Below are positions 36,674-46,600 of a DNA stretch of 64,000 bases, in pieces. The notes under the pieces were generated by a model. That model was not told the DNA's origin. It saw nothing but the letters and a program-made list of their open reading frames with translations, and searched no databases. Origin of the DNA: AP-15 sp963747735 (GTDB taxonomy: Bacteria; Pseudomonadota; Alphaproteobacteria; ATCC43930; CGMCC-115725); contig CAVVGE010000007.1 in assembly GCA_963747735.1 (NCBI GenBank), forward strand, positions 1 through 64,000, written 5' to 3'. A program made the position numbers and the translations under genes. Positions within the stretch are counted from its first letter, which is position 1. The number at the start of each line of letters is the position of its first letter.

Positions 36674-37726
36674 TCAACCGGCGTCGCCCCGGCGCAGCCT
36701 TGCCAGCGCGAGACCGGCAATCACCGCGGGCGCTTCGTCGGGGATGGCAAAGACCGAGCTGACGTTGATCTCGCACAGGACATAGCTGTCGTCGCCCGAG
36801 GCGGTGCGCGGCCCATAAAGAAAATCGGCGTCCCAGACGATCGGCAGCGACGCCCGGTCGAGGCCCAGCAGCGCCATCATCTGCGGCGTCCATTCGTCTT
36901 CCATCTTTCTCCGCAGCGCCTGAAACGGCGCGGCATCGGGGCCATGCATGATGCGCGGGCCGGGCTGCGCCTGCGGCGAGTCCGGGCCCTCGGGCGGCGG
37001 CGGCACCAGCGCCTTGACCAGCTGATGGCCAAAGCCGACGACCTTGTCGGCGCCCATATAGCAGCGGATCATGCCCTCGGCGAGGCGCGGCTGAAACGGC
37101 TGATCGACGATCGCGCCATCGGCCGCGAAATAGGCCTCGCAACCGGCCATGAACGCGGCGAGCTGCATTTCCCTGAACGCGCTCCCGCGCCGCGCCTCCA
37201 GCACGCGCACGTGATCGTGCGCGCGCGCCGGGTCCGACACGAGCTCGACCTTCCACACTCCCTGGCCGCCATTGCCGCGGTTGCGCTTGAGGACGCGCGG
37301 ACCGGCCGCTCGCAGCCGTGCCGGAAACTCCGCCACGAATTCGGCGGCGCTGCGATAGAGGTGCGTATCGGTCCCCCAGCCGAGATGCCTGGTGTGGTAC
37401 AGGACCTCCTTGACGCCCATTGCGAGGATCGTGTCGGGATGGGCGCTGACCCAGGGCCCGCGCGAGGCGACCTCGCGCAGCATCGCGTCGAGGACGGCGC
37501 GGGTCTTGCCCTGATGGATCGGATCGACCCAGACGAGCACCCCCTGCACCGCCAACAGCTGGTCGCGGACCTCCTCGGCGAACTCCTCGTCGAAAACCGC
37601 GGGCTCGGCCGCGATGCCGCGCGCCGCGAGCGCCGCGAACACCTGACAAAAGCGATTGTTTGCGGCGGTCGCGGTTTGCCGCGCCGTGCGGTCGCCGCGC
37701 CAGACGACCGCGATCCGGTAAGCCAT
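36674..37726 (-). CDS. ATP-grasp-like protein, Cj0069-type
   Basis: A 350-residue protein with the ATG at 37726 after GGAGGAGG. It opens AYRIAVVWRGDRTARQTA and has the ATP-grasp-like nucleotide segment RVLKRNRGNGGQGVWKVEL. Downstream are FMAGCEAYFAADGAIVDQP and a late acidic/metal segment WDADFLYGP with YVLCEINVSSV, the usual ENxN-like place. I recall this pattern from Cj0069-family proteins, whose reaction is unknown; this is memory of the family, not a search. A GC-rich 5' region with a G4-type motif lies upstream. Confidence 0.68.
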   Translation of the reverse strand: MAYRIAVVWRGDRTARQTATAANNRFCQVFAALAARGIAAEPAVFDEEFAEEVRDQLLAVQGVLVWVDPIHQGKTRAVLDAMLREVASRGPWVSAHPDTILAMGVKEVLYHTRHLGWGTDTHLYRSAAEFVAEFPARLRAAGPRVLKRNRGNGGQGVWKVELVSDPARAHDHVRVLEARRGSAFREMQLAAFMAGCEAYFAADGAIVDQPFQPRLAEGMIRCYMGADKVVGFGHQLVKALVPPPPEGPDSPQAQPGPRIMHGPDAAPFQALRRKMEDEWTPQMMALLGLDRASLPIVWDADFLYGPRTASGDDSYVLCEINVSSVFAIPDEAPAVIAGLALARLRRGDAG

Positions 37727-38085
37727 GTCGCCTCCTCCCGAGCGTGCCCGGAGGATGTCGCAAAGCTCGGAAGCGAAATCGGAACATGTGGGCCGAAGCC
37801 GATCCGCGCACGCACACCTCGCCGGGCGAGTGGCGCAGTGCTTGGACGAACGGCCGTCTGACGGGGTGCCTGCCCAACCCCGCCACCACCCTACCCATCC
37901 CACCCCCACCCCGCAATCCCTATCGCCGCGCCACCCCGCCACCTCTACGCGCACGGGCGACATGTTGATCGGGCGCCTACAATCATTTGGCGGATAACAC
38001 TGTTCTGGAAAAATCGACGCCGGGTCGATAGAATGACGCATCGGCGTGCGCGCCGGAGTTGATCGGATCACAGCGGGGCGGGCCT
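37727..38085. other. Gene-free GC-rich stretch with G4-type motif
   Basis: No family-like frame is seen in these 359 bp. At 37889-37912 the minus strand reads five G runs (GGGG-T-GGGGG-T-GGG-AT-GGG-TA-GGG), a textbook G-quadruplex pattern about 165-185 nt upstream of the ATP-grasp-like start. From about 37980 on, base composition falls towards the AT-richer island. Confidence 0.6.
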
Positions 38086-38622
38086 TTGAACTCACCTAGG
38101 GAAATATTCGAGCAGCATTACAAAGCAGCCGCCGCAGAGGGCGCACTTTATGAGCTTTACATGCGCCTTCTGGCTGACAAGGCGCCACAGTTACAGCAAT
38201 AAGCCTACGGAGAGAGGCTGGAAGACGTTGAGGGGCTAATCGTAGTACATTTTTCCAGTGCGCTCACGGAGGACGAAAAAAACCATCTGAAACTCTGTCG
38301 CCAGCTTCGTAATAAAATCCTGCACTGCGATTTTCATGCGGCACGAAAAAAGCTAGGGGAGCTGGGGGCGAACCCTCAGCCCGGCAATGTCGGGAGAACA
38401 GATATTAGCGGGCTATATGGACGGCAGATGGCAGAGAAGATCAGCAGCGCGCTCGCGACCGCGCCTGGCTCGTCAGAGCATGTCGCCGATCTCGGCAGCC
38501 GGGCGGGTACGGTGTTCGGCTGGTTGCTTGAAGCGGGTGGGGCTGGTGATTTCGCCAAGGCGGCTGAGTTGTTTGCGCGGGGGGCTGCGTTAGTTGATCG
38601 GCTGGCGATGAACAGCCCCTAG
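38086..38622 (+). pseudogene. Unknown ORF interrupted by one in-frame TAA
   Basis: From the TTG at 38086 the frame reads NSPREIFEQHYKAAAAEGA, then meets TAA at 38200-38202. It continues in the same frame for about 140 codons: RLEDVEGLIVVHFSSALTE, KNHLKLCRQLRNKILHCDF, ARKKLGELG, VADLGSRAGTVFGWLLEAG, to TAG at 38622. The frame is coherent on both sides, so one nonsense change is likely. The C-terminal 64 codons could still be made from ATG 38428. No family is recognised. Composition is AT-richer than the flanks, suggesting acquisition. Confidence 0.55.
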
Positions 38623-39175
38623 GGGTTGGTCTCCTTGTCTTGAATGAAGCTGGCAAGACACCAAATATAAAAGCCTGGTACTCCGATCATACGTTCGGAC
38701 ACTTCCGCGCTTTGTCGTATCTGTTCGAGCGTCAAAGTCTTTCCATTGTCCGCATCATCAAACTTATCCCATGCTATCTTGGCGTCTTTCATTGTGTAAG
38801 GAATGAGTGAAGCCATTTCGATCTTCAATTTTAGGTTTGATGCTGCGTTTACACCTTGGCTCTCTTTTAATTGCTCGCGCGCAGCATCAAATGCGTTGTG
38901 CAGATTCCACGCGGGAAAGAAGGGCCGCTGTTCAACAGCATGAATGCGCATGCTTGCTTTCATGTTGATTGCTGCGGAGTATTCCTTTTCGAGATAACTT
39001 GCTTCATCCGGCGGCACGTATGGAACGAGAGCTTCTAGGGTGTCTAGACCTCTGACATTTCGGCGATGTATTTGTCGCACTCATCGGGAGTTTTTTCGTC
39101 TTTTGAGAACGTCCGAGAGGGGCTCGCCGTCACCAGAAGCATGACGATCACGGCGACGGCAATGTTGCCGATCAT
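38619..39175 (-). CDS. Unknown exported protein (apparent frameshift)
   Basis: A start at ATG 39175 gives a signal-peptide-like segment IGNIAVAVIVMLLVTASPS followed by KDEKTPDECDKYIAEM, then a stop. One base missing near 39043 would fuse it to the open frame DTLEALVPYVPPDEASYLEK, HNAFDAAREQLKESQGV, ending IWCLASFIQDKETNP, for 185 residues in all. Without the fusion the second part could start at ATG 39080 (153 residues). The protein has no recognised family. It converges with, and overlaps by 4 nt, the interrupted ORF at 38086-38622. Confidence 0.55.
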
Positions 39176-39328
39176 GCTCTTCCCCCCCGGCTGCTCTATT
39201 CTTGAACAACGTTAAACCGAACCTCATATAGCATCCTTCGGGTAGAATTCCCTCCGTGGTCGAGTTCCCCTTGTCCCCGGAAGGGAGCGGTCATATGGCC
39301 CTCGATGAAATTGTCCACATAGTCCACA

Positions 39329-39526
39329 TTGACACCTAATAACGGGTTTCAGTGCGAGATTTGCCGAGAGATGGTGGGTGGCGATCTCAACGATTTTGGA
39401 GAATTGGTAAACCATTACCTCAAAGAGCATGGCTACAAGCTCATCCACATTGGGCAAGAGACAGGCTCGGACCGAGAGGGCAATCTCTGGCAAAATACTG
39501 TTGCCGTCGTCGGTAAAGAAAAGTAA
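39329..39526 (+). CDS. Small Zn-finger-like protein
   Basis: A 65-residue protein starting at TTG 39329. It has a C2H2-like spacing: CEIC at residues 9-12 and His residues in VNHYLKEHGYKLIHIG. The rest is LTPNNGFQ at the front and DREGNLWQNTVAVVGKEK at the end. The size and the CxxC...H pattern suggest a single zinc finger, but I know no function. A 14-codon frame ending HIVHIDT (from ATG 39296) overlaps its start by a few bases and could couple translation. Confidence 0.55.
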   Translation: MTPNNGFQCEICREMVGGDLNDFGELVNHYLKEHGYKLIHIGQETGSDREGNLWQNTVAVVGKEK

Positions 39527-39574
39527 ATTGGATCGCGGCGGTGCTTGGGGCACGCGGACACAAAGTCTAGGTGT

Positions 39575-39908
39575 GGCCGGGTCGCGCGGCGAACGGTGGA
39601 TATGCCGCCGTTGTAGCGCGGGCGAGTTCGTCGAGCGTAGTGCCCTCCGCGCGGCGGCGGCTGGCCTCGTTCTGCTGCCCGGTGTGCGTGCCGGGGGTCG
39701 GCCCATGTGCTGCCCTTGGGCCTTGGCGCGGCCGCGGCCTCCGGCGGTGCAGGTGCGGACAAGGTCGCGTTCTACGTCGGCCGAGCCGCCGAGAACAGCA
39801 AGCATAAAGCGCCTAGTACCGGTGTCGGCCCACGGCTCGGCCACTGAATTCAGTTGCGCCTTGGCGTCGACGATGCGCTTGGCACAATGATCCTTTAGGG
39901 GTCGCATT
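39575..39908 (-). pseudogene. Serine recombinase (resolvase/invertase) remnant
   Basis: The minus strand preserves pieces of a Tn3-type resolvase C-terminal half: VDAKAQLNSVAEPWADTGT, then MLAVLGGSADVERDLVRT, AKAQGQHMGRPP, and in another frame YNGGISTVRRAT, which belongs to the HTH. The catalytic N-terminal domain with its serine is missing, and at least one frameshift separates the pieces. It marks an old mobile-element insertion at the right edge of the AT-richer island. Confidence 0.75.
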
Positions 39909-39911
39909 CGA

Positions 39912-40306
39912 TTATCGGGCTGAAGACCGGTTCCGGGCCACGGCGGCACGGATCAGCGTCTTGAAGGCGTCCTCGTCTACTTGATCGCCCTCATGGAGGT
40001 CCATGGCGCGCCTGGTGTTGCCTTCGAGGCTGGAGTTGAACAGATTTGGAGGGTCCTTGAGCGAGGCGCCCTTGGCGAAAGTCAGCTTCACGATGCTCTT
40101 GTATGTCTCGCCGGTGCAGATCGGCCGGCGTGGGACCACACCGGAACACCCCTCCACTTCCACTCCTCGACCACTTCGGGGTCCGCCTCTTTGATCAGGG
40201 CGCGGACATCGGAGAGCGTTTTGCCCCGCCAGTCGCCCAGCTCCTCGATCCTCGCATCGATCAGCCGGGAAGGAGATTCGCCCGCGGCCGTTGCGCTCGT
40301 TTTCAT
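39912..40306 (-). CDS. DUF1801 protein (single frameshift)
   Basis: A small YdhG/DUF1801 family protein. The first part (ATG 40306; LIDARIEELGDWRGKTLSDV, EADPEVVEEWKWRGVPVW) and the second (ICTGETYKSIVKLTFAKGA, LFNSSLEGNTRRAMDLHEG) lie in different frames. Restoring one base near 40124 gives 131 residues and the family junction VWSHAGPICTGET. The family is common, with a frataxin-like fold and no firm function. The gene follows the recombinase remnant closely. Confidence 0.8.
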
Positions 40307-40422
40307 ATTGCTTCCGCCTCCGGGCGCCGGATGCGGTCGCCGTTGCACAGCCGGGCCATCGGCGCGCGCCGCCACCTCCGCTCCCCATTCGATCACCTGA
40401 TATTATAGTCGCGATCTCAGGG

Positions 40423-41109
40423 ATGCGCGATATGCAGCCTCTCATGCCGGCGTTTCATCCACGCCTCGACCTATTGCCGCCGCCGCAGCGGGCGTTGTGG
40501 GCGGAGCTCGACCAAACCCCCGATCATTTCACCCTCTATGGCGGGACCGCGCTGGCGCTGCGGCTGGGTCACCGGCAGTCGGTCGATTTCGATTTCTTCT
40601 CGCAGAGGCCCTTCGATCCCACGGCGTTGGCTCGCGACATCCCCTATCTCGCCGGCTCCGAACCGGTGCAGCTCGCCAGCCACACGCTGTCCTGCCGCCT
40701 CGACCGCGGCGGCCCGGTGCTGGTGTCGTTCTTTGGCAATCTGAAGCTTGGCGAGGTTGCGCCGCGCGAGATCGCCGAAGGGTCAAAGGTGCACGTGGCC
40801 TCGCTGCTCGATATTGCCGGCACGAAGGCGCTGACCGTGCAGCAACGCGCCCAAGCCAGGGACTATATCGACATCGATGCGCTGATCCGCCACGGTATCG
40901 GCTTGCCGGAAATCCTGGCCGCGGGGGGTGCGGTTTATGGGGCCGGCTTCAATCCGCTGATAACGCTCAAAGCGCTCAGCTATTTTGACGACGTGCCGGC
41001 GCTGGCGCACGAGGTGCGGCAACGGTTGCGCGCCGCGGTCGGGAGCGTCGATCCGGGGCGCCTTGGGGTGTTGGCCCCGCATGCTCGGCCCGACGACGGG
41101 CGCGGATGA
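40423..41109 (+). CDS. AbiEii/AbiGii-like nucleotidyltransferase (toxin-type)
   Basis: A 228-residue nucleotidyltransferase-fold protein. The active-site motif FTLYGGTALALRLGHRQSVDFDFFS carries the GG and the DxD pair. Later segments DIAGTKALTVQQRAQARDYID are typical of the family. Members range from AbiE/MenA-type toxins that block growth by modifying tRNA to proteins of unknown role. Its stop overlaps the start of a 105-residue protein (ATGATGA), a sign of a tightly coupled pair. Starts at ATG 40423 or 40432 are both possible. Confidence 0.85.
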   Translation: MRDMQPLMPAFHPRLDLLPPPQRALWAELDQTPDHFTLYGGTALALRLGHRQSVDFDFFSQRPFDPTALARDIPYLAGSEPVQLASHTLSCRLDRGGPVLVSFFGNLKLGEVAPREIAEGSKVHVASLLDIAGTKALTVQQRAQARDYIDIDALIRHGIGLPEILAAGGAVYGAGFNPLITLKALSYFDDVPALAHEVRQRLRAAVGSVDPGRLGVLAPHARPDDGRG

Positions 41110-41423
41110 TGAAAGAATTGCCGAGAACGGCCGCATTGCTGCGCGTTGCCCGCCGGGTCGTCTGGTTTGAGGAGCCGGAGCGCGCGCTCGCCGACCCGGT
41201 GCAGTTTCTGACGCATGTCATGGTGTTCGGCGGGATCGAGGACCTGGAGGCGCTGCGCGGGGTCGTCGATTACGACGATTACCGCGAAGTCCTGGAAAAC
41301 GCCCCGCCCGGCATTTTCGACGCGCGCTCCTGGGCCTATTGGAACCTCGTTTGCGGGCGCCAGCCGGCGCCGCCGCTGCCGGTGCGCACGGGGGTGCAGC
41401 CGACCCGGTCGACCTCGCGATAG
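41106..41423 (+). CDS. Small partner of the nucleotidyltransferase, candidate antitoxin
   Basis: A 105-residue soluble protein starting at ATG 41106 and overlapping the preceding stop. Segments are ARRVVWFEEPERALADPV, FLTHVMVFGGIEDLEALRG, VVDYDDYREVLENAP and GIFDARSWAYWNLVCG. No DNA-binding motif is evident, and it does not resemble the winged-helix AbiEi antitoxin. In usual AbiE systems the antitoxin gene comes first; here it would be second. The assignment as antitoxin is inference from coupling only. Confidence 0.6.
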   Translation: MMKELPRTAALLRVARRVVWFEEPERALADPVQFLTHVMVFGGIEDLEALRGVVDYDDYREVLENAPPGIFDARSWAYWNLVCGRQPAPPLPVRTGVQPTRSTSR

Positions 41424-41441
41424 GCTCAGCCGCGGGCCGCG

Positions 41442-43165
41442 TCATCCTTGTGCGCGCTCGCCGAGCGGGTGCTTGCGCAGGAAGTTGAAGTCGCAGCCGC
41501 GGTCGGCTTGCAGGATCTCGGTGCGGTAGAGGCGGGCGTAGCCGCGCTCGGGGACGGGCGGCGGGGCGACCGGGCGGCGGGCGAGCTCGTCCGGCGGGAC
41601 GAGGAGGTCGATGCGGCGGTCTTTGACCGAGAGGCGGATATGGTCGCCGTTCCTGACCTGGGCGAGCGGGCCGCCCGCGGCGGCGTCCGGGGTTACGTGC
41701 AGCACGATCGAGCCATAGGCGGTGCCGCTCATCCGCGCGTCCGAAATGCGCACCATGTCCTTGACCCCGGCGCGCGCGAGCTTTTGCGGGATCGGCAGAT
41801 AGCCGGCCTCGGGCATGCCCGAAGCGGAAAGCGGCCCGGCATGCTGCAGCACCAGGAAATCGTCCGGGGTGACGTCGAGGCCGGGGTCGTCGATCCGCGC
41901 CGACAAATCTTCGAGCGAGGTAAAGACGACCGCCCTCCCCTCCTTTTCGAAAAGCTTCGGGTCGGCAGCCGAGCGCTTGAAGATCGCCCCCTCGGGCGCC
42001 AGCGAGCCGAAGAGCGCAACGAGCCCGCCCACCCTTTGCAGCGGGTCGGCGAGCGGCTTGATGACGGCGCGGTCGACCGGGCCGGCCGGTGCCGCGAGGC
42101 GCTCGCGCAAGGTCTCGCCGGTCACGGTCAGGCAATCGAGGTGCAGCAATGGCGCCAATTCGCGCAACACCGCGCCGATGCCGCCGGCGGCAAACAGGTC
42201 TTCCATGTAATAGGGGCCGGTCGGCTTCAGATCGACCAGCACCGGGGTTTCGTCGCTGACCCGGTTGAGCCGGTGGAGGTCGAGGTCGATCCCGGCGCGC
42301 CCGGCGATCGCGGTCAGGTGCAGGACCGCATTGGTCGAGCCGCCGATCGCCATCAAGCACCCGGAGCGCGTTCTCGACCGAATCCGGGGTCACGATGCGG
42401 TCCGGGGTCAGGCCGGTGCGGGCGAGCTGCATCGCCGCCCGGCCGGTCGCCTCGGCGGCGCGCAGCCGGTCGGCATGGACCGCCGGGATCGCGGCGGTGC
42501 CGGGCAGGATCATGCCGAGCGCCTCGGCTACGCCCGCCATCGTGCTCGCCGTCCCCATCACGGCACAGGTGCCGGCGGTGGTCGCGAGATTGCCTTCGAC
42601 CTCGTGGATTTCCGCCGCCGACACCTCGCCCGCGCGATACCGCGCCCAAAACCGGCGGCAATCGGTGCACGCACCCAGCCGCTCGCCGTGCCAGCGCGAG
42701 GTCATCATCGGCCCGGCAACGAGCTGGATCGCCGGGCGGTTCGCCGAGATCGCGCCCATCAATTGCGCCGGCACGGTCTTGTCGCAGCCGCCGACCAGCA
42801 CCACCGCGTCCATCGGCTGGGCGCGGATCATCTCCTCGGTGTCGATCGCCATCAGATTGCGAAACATCAGGCTGGTCGGGCTGCAGGAACACTTCGCCCA
42901 GCGAGATCGTCGGGAAGGTCAACGGCAGCCCGCCCGCCGCCAGGACGCCGCGCTTGACCGCCTCGATCAGCTCGGGGAAATGGCGGTGGCAGTTGTTGTA
43001 GCCGGAATAGGTGTCGGCGATGCCGATCACCGGCCGCGCCAGCAGGTCGGTCGAATAGCCCATCGAGCGCGCGAACGAGCGGCGCAGATAGAGCGCGAAA
43101 TCGGGATCGCCGTAATTGGTGAGTCCGCGGGATAAGCCCGGCAAGGCGCCGACCGGTTCCGTCAT
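41442..43165 (-). CDS. IlvD/Edd-family dehydratase (two frameshifts)
   Basis: The start ATG 43165 follows GAGAGGAC. Three frames carry one protein: LTNYGDPDFALYLRRSFARS to LPLTFPTISLGEVFL, then MFRNLMAIDTEEMIRAQP, DAVVLVGGCDKTVPA, GACTDCRRF to DSVENALRVL, then MAIGGSTNAVLHLTAIAGR, ISDARMSGTAYGSIVLHV to the end. Extra bases near 42884 and 42355 explain both breaks, and removing them gives 573 residues. The iron-sulfur cysteines (in GGCDKT and GACTDC) are present. This size and opening resemble sugar-acid dehydratases (arabonate/xylonate type) more than biosynthetic IlvD. Confidence in family is high, in substrate low. Confidence 0.85.
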
Positions 43166-43614
43166 GATGTCCTCTCGGCTGCAGAGACCCGCCAGCTTGC
43201 CGCCCCCGCGCCGCCGCAGGCAAGCGCCGAAGAGCACGCCGGTTCGCAATCGCCAGTTCAAATTCGGCTTCGACCCACATCGGCCGCTCGCTGTATCCGA
43301 CAACAATGGCCGGTGATGCCCCTAAAGGGCCATTCACCGCGAACACCAGCCAACGGCGAGGTCGGGTGGACAGGGCCATTGGGATCGAGCCACAGACCCA
43401 CATCTCGCGCCATGTAAGCGGTCCTTCGCAGATCGGCGGCGAGGATCGCATCAGAACGGGTGCATTCGTGCCAACAAGTTCAGGTTCTTATTCAGTTGAG
43501 CGCCTTCGACGAGAGCGGGTTTGGCCTCACCGGCGATCCCAGACAAGGTGAACGAACTATTGCTGTCGCGGCGCAATCGGCAGACGGTGGGTTTTCACCA
43601 TTAAGGCTCGCCTA
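43166..43614. other. Gene-free stretch between dehydratase and cyclase
   Basis: This 449-bp divergent gap should hold two promoters. Several short frames cross it, but none has family character. The phrase GGEDRIRTG in one plus-strand frame resembles the artefact frames produced opposite tRNA T-arms, but no tRNA fold is seen. Confidence 0.5.
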
Positions 43615-46600
43615 ATGGCGATCGATGTCGCGAGTTGGCTGCAGCAGCTCGGTCTTGCGCAATACGAGCCGGCGTTCCGCGACAACGAAGTCGACGGGGA
43701 CGTCCTGCCGGACCTGACGGCCGACGACCTGATCGGCCTCGGCGTCACCCTGATCGGCCATCGTCGCAAGCTCCTTTCCGCCATCGCGGCACTCGGCGCC
43801 GCGGCGCCGGCCCCAGCCCCGACAGCGACACCGGCATCGGTGCCGCCTCCCGCACCGGCGCCGGCCCAGGCCGAGCGCCGCCAGCTGACCGTGATGTTTT
43901 GCGACCTGGTGGGATCGACCGCACTCTCCACCGGGATGGACCCCGAAGATCTGCGCGATGTCATCGCGTCGTATCAGAACCGCTGCAGTGCCGCGATCCG
44001 GCATTACGACGGCTTTGTCGCCAAGTACATGGGCGACGGCATCCTGGTCTATTTCGGCTATCCGCGCGCCCATGAGGACGAGGCCGAGCGCTCGGTGCGG
44101 GCGGGTCTCGACATCGTCGATGCGATGGCGGAACTGAATGCCGCAATCCGCCGGCCGCCCGGGGTCGAGCTCGCGGTGCGGATCGGCATCGCCACCGGGC
44201 CGGTGATCGTCGGCGATCAGATCGGCGAAGGCACCGCATCGGAAACCGCGGTCGTCGGCGAGACGCCGAACCTGGCGGCGCGTCTGCAGGCATTGGCGCA
44301 GCCGAACCAGATCGTCGTCAGCGCGGCCACGCGCGCGATGCTCGGCGATCACTTCGACCTCGAGGATCTCGGGGCATCTGAGCTGAAGGGGTTCGCCGAG
44401 CCGGTGCCGGCCTGGCGCGTCTTGTCGGCGCGGGATGTCGAGAGCCGGTTTGCCGCGACCCGGACCGGGAGCTCCGCACCCCTCGTCGGGCGCCAGGAGG
44501 AGATGGGGCTGCTGTTGCGGGCCTGGGAAGGCAGCAGCCACGGCCGCGGCCAGGTCGTGCTGATCCAGGGCGAGGCCGGGGTCGGCAAGTCCCGCCTGGT
44601 GGAAGGCCTGAGAGAGGCGGCCGGCAAGGACCACATCTGGGTGGCGATCCGCTGTTCTCCGTTTCACACGGCGAGCGCCTTTCATCCGATCATCGAACAT
44701 TTGAAGCGCGTGTTCGGCTGGCAGCCGGAGGATACGGCACCGCAGCACCTGGCGAAGCTCGAAGCCGGGCTCGCCGGCTTCAAGACCTTGCCCCTCTCCG
44801 AGAGCGTGCGGTTGTTCGCCGATTTGATGTCCGTGCCGTTGCCCGAGGACCGCTATCCGCGCCTTGTCGATGACGGCGCAGCAGCAGCGCGATGCGACCC
44901 TCGATGCGATCGTTGCCTGGCTGATCGAAACGGCCGAAGCGCACCCCGGTGCTGATGGCATGGGAGGATTTGCACTGGGCCGATCCGACGACATTGGAAA
45001 CGTTGGGCATGCTGATCGAGCAGGCGCCGACGGCGGCGATGCTGGTCGTCGCGACCTATCGGCCGGAATTGACGCCGCCCTGGCCGCAACGCTCGCACAT
45101 GACGCCGATCACGCTCAACCGCCTGGAGCGGCCGGAGGTCGAGACGATGGTCGGTCATCTGGCCGGCGGCCGGCCGCTGCCCGGCGAGGTGGTCGATCAT
45201 ATCGTCGCCAAGGCCGACGGCGTGCCGCTCTACGTCGAGGAGCTGACCAAGGCCATCCTCGGTTCGGGGGTGCTCGAGGCCCGCGGCGACGCCTACGTGC
45301 TCACGGGCGCGCTGGCGCAATTGCACATCCCGGAGACATTGCAGGATTCGCTGATGGCGCGGCTCGATCGGGCGCCGCGGCTGCGTGAAGTGGCACAATT
45401 GGGCTCGGTTCTGGGACGCGAGTTTGCCTATGACATGATCAGCGCGCTGGCCGGGATCGAGGAAGAGATGTTGCAGAGCGGTCTCGGTCAGCTGGTGGTC
45501 GACGAGCTGCTCTACCAGCGCGGCCGCCCGCCGCGCTCGCGCTACCTGTTCAAGCATGCGCTGATCCAGGATGCGGCTTACCAATCGCTGCTGAAGCGCA
45601 CCCGCCAGCAATATCACCAGCAGGTAGCAAAGCTGCTGGAGGATCGGTTTCCCGAGGTGGCGAGCACGCAGCCGGAGCTGGTGGCGCATCACTACACCGA
45701 AGCGAACTGTCCGGCGCAGGCGATCGCGTATTGGCTCAAAGCCGGCGTGGCCGCGGCGAGCAAGTCGGCGAACGTCGAAGCGATCGACCAATTTCGCCGA
45801 GGCCTGGCGCTGGTCGAAGCGCTATCGGATCCGCGCGAGCGGGCCGAGCGTGAGCTGGAATTGCAAATGGCGCTTGGTCCCGCGCTGTTCGCGACCAAGA
45901 GCTACAGCCACCCCGACATCGGCCGAGCCTATGCGCGGGCCTGGGAGCTCTGTCGGCAACTCGGGGATTATTCCCGCGAGTTCACGGCGCTCCGCGGCCT
46001 GCATGCTCCACCATGTGAACCTACTCGAGATGGAGAAGGCGCAGCATTTTGCCGAGGAGGCGTTGCGTGTCGCCGAACGGCTTGACGATGCGGCCCGTCT
46101 CGTCGGGGCGCACATGGCGCTCGGCGGGGTGCTGTTCTTCCAGGGGAAACTCGAGCCGGCGCTTGCGCAATTTCGGCGGGGCTTCGAGATGTTCGATCCG
46201 AACATGCAGTTCCCGGATTGGCCGGGTTCCCATCCCGGCGTGCAATGCCAGTTCTACCCGATGCTGATCTCCTGGATGCTCGGTTACCCGGATCGGTCCC
46301 TCGAGGAGCTGAGGGCAGCGGTAAGAAGCGCCGAGACGCTCGGGCACCCGTTGACCCTCGCCCAAACGCTGTGTTACGCCGCGCTCGTTCACATCTTTCG
46401 CCACGAGCCGTCGGCGGCCGCCGACTATGCCGGACGGGCTTTGACGGATCTGCGAGGAGCACCGCATCGCGCAGTGGCACGCGTTTGCCCTTTGCGCGAA
46501 CGGATGGGCGCTCGGCGTCTCTGGCGAAAGCGAGAAGGGACTGGCCCAAATCGGCCAAGGGGTGGACAGCTTCGGTACTGGGGCGCACCAACATATCCTG

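Noticed and set aside
36155..37861. Plus-strand frame over the minisatellite and the ATP-grasp-like gene
   Set aside because: It is the antisense of two better-supported minus-strand genes, and the repeat gives a meaningless Arg/Arg/Gly array.
43306..43551. Frame with GGEDRIRTG, which resembles the artefact read opposite tRNA T-arms
   Set aside because: No cloverleaf, acceptor stem or anticodon arm could be built around it.
29954..46453. Programmed ribosomal frameshifting to explain the split genes
   Set aside because: No shared slippery heptamer or downstream pseudoknot; sites are in unrelated families that do not use frameshifting.
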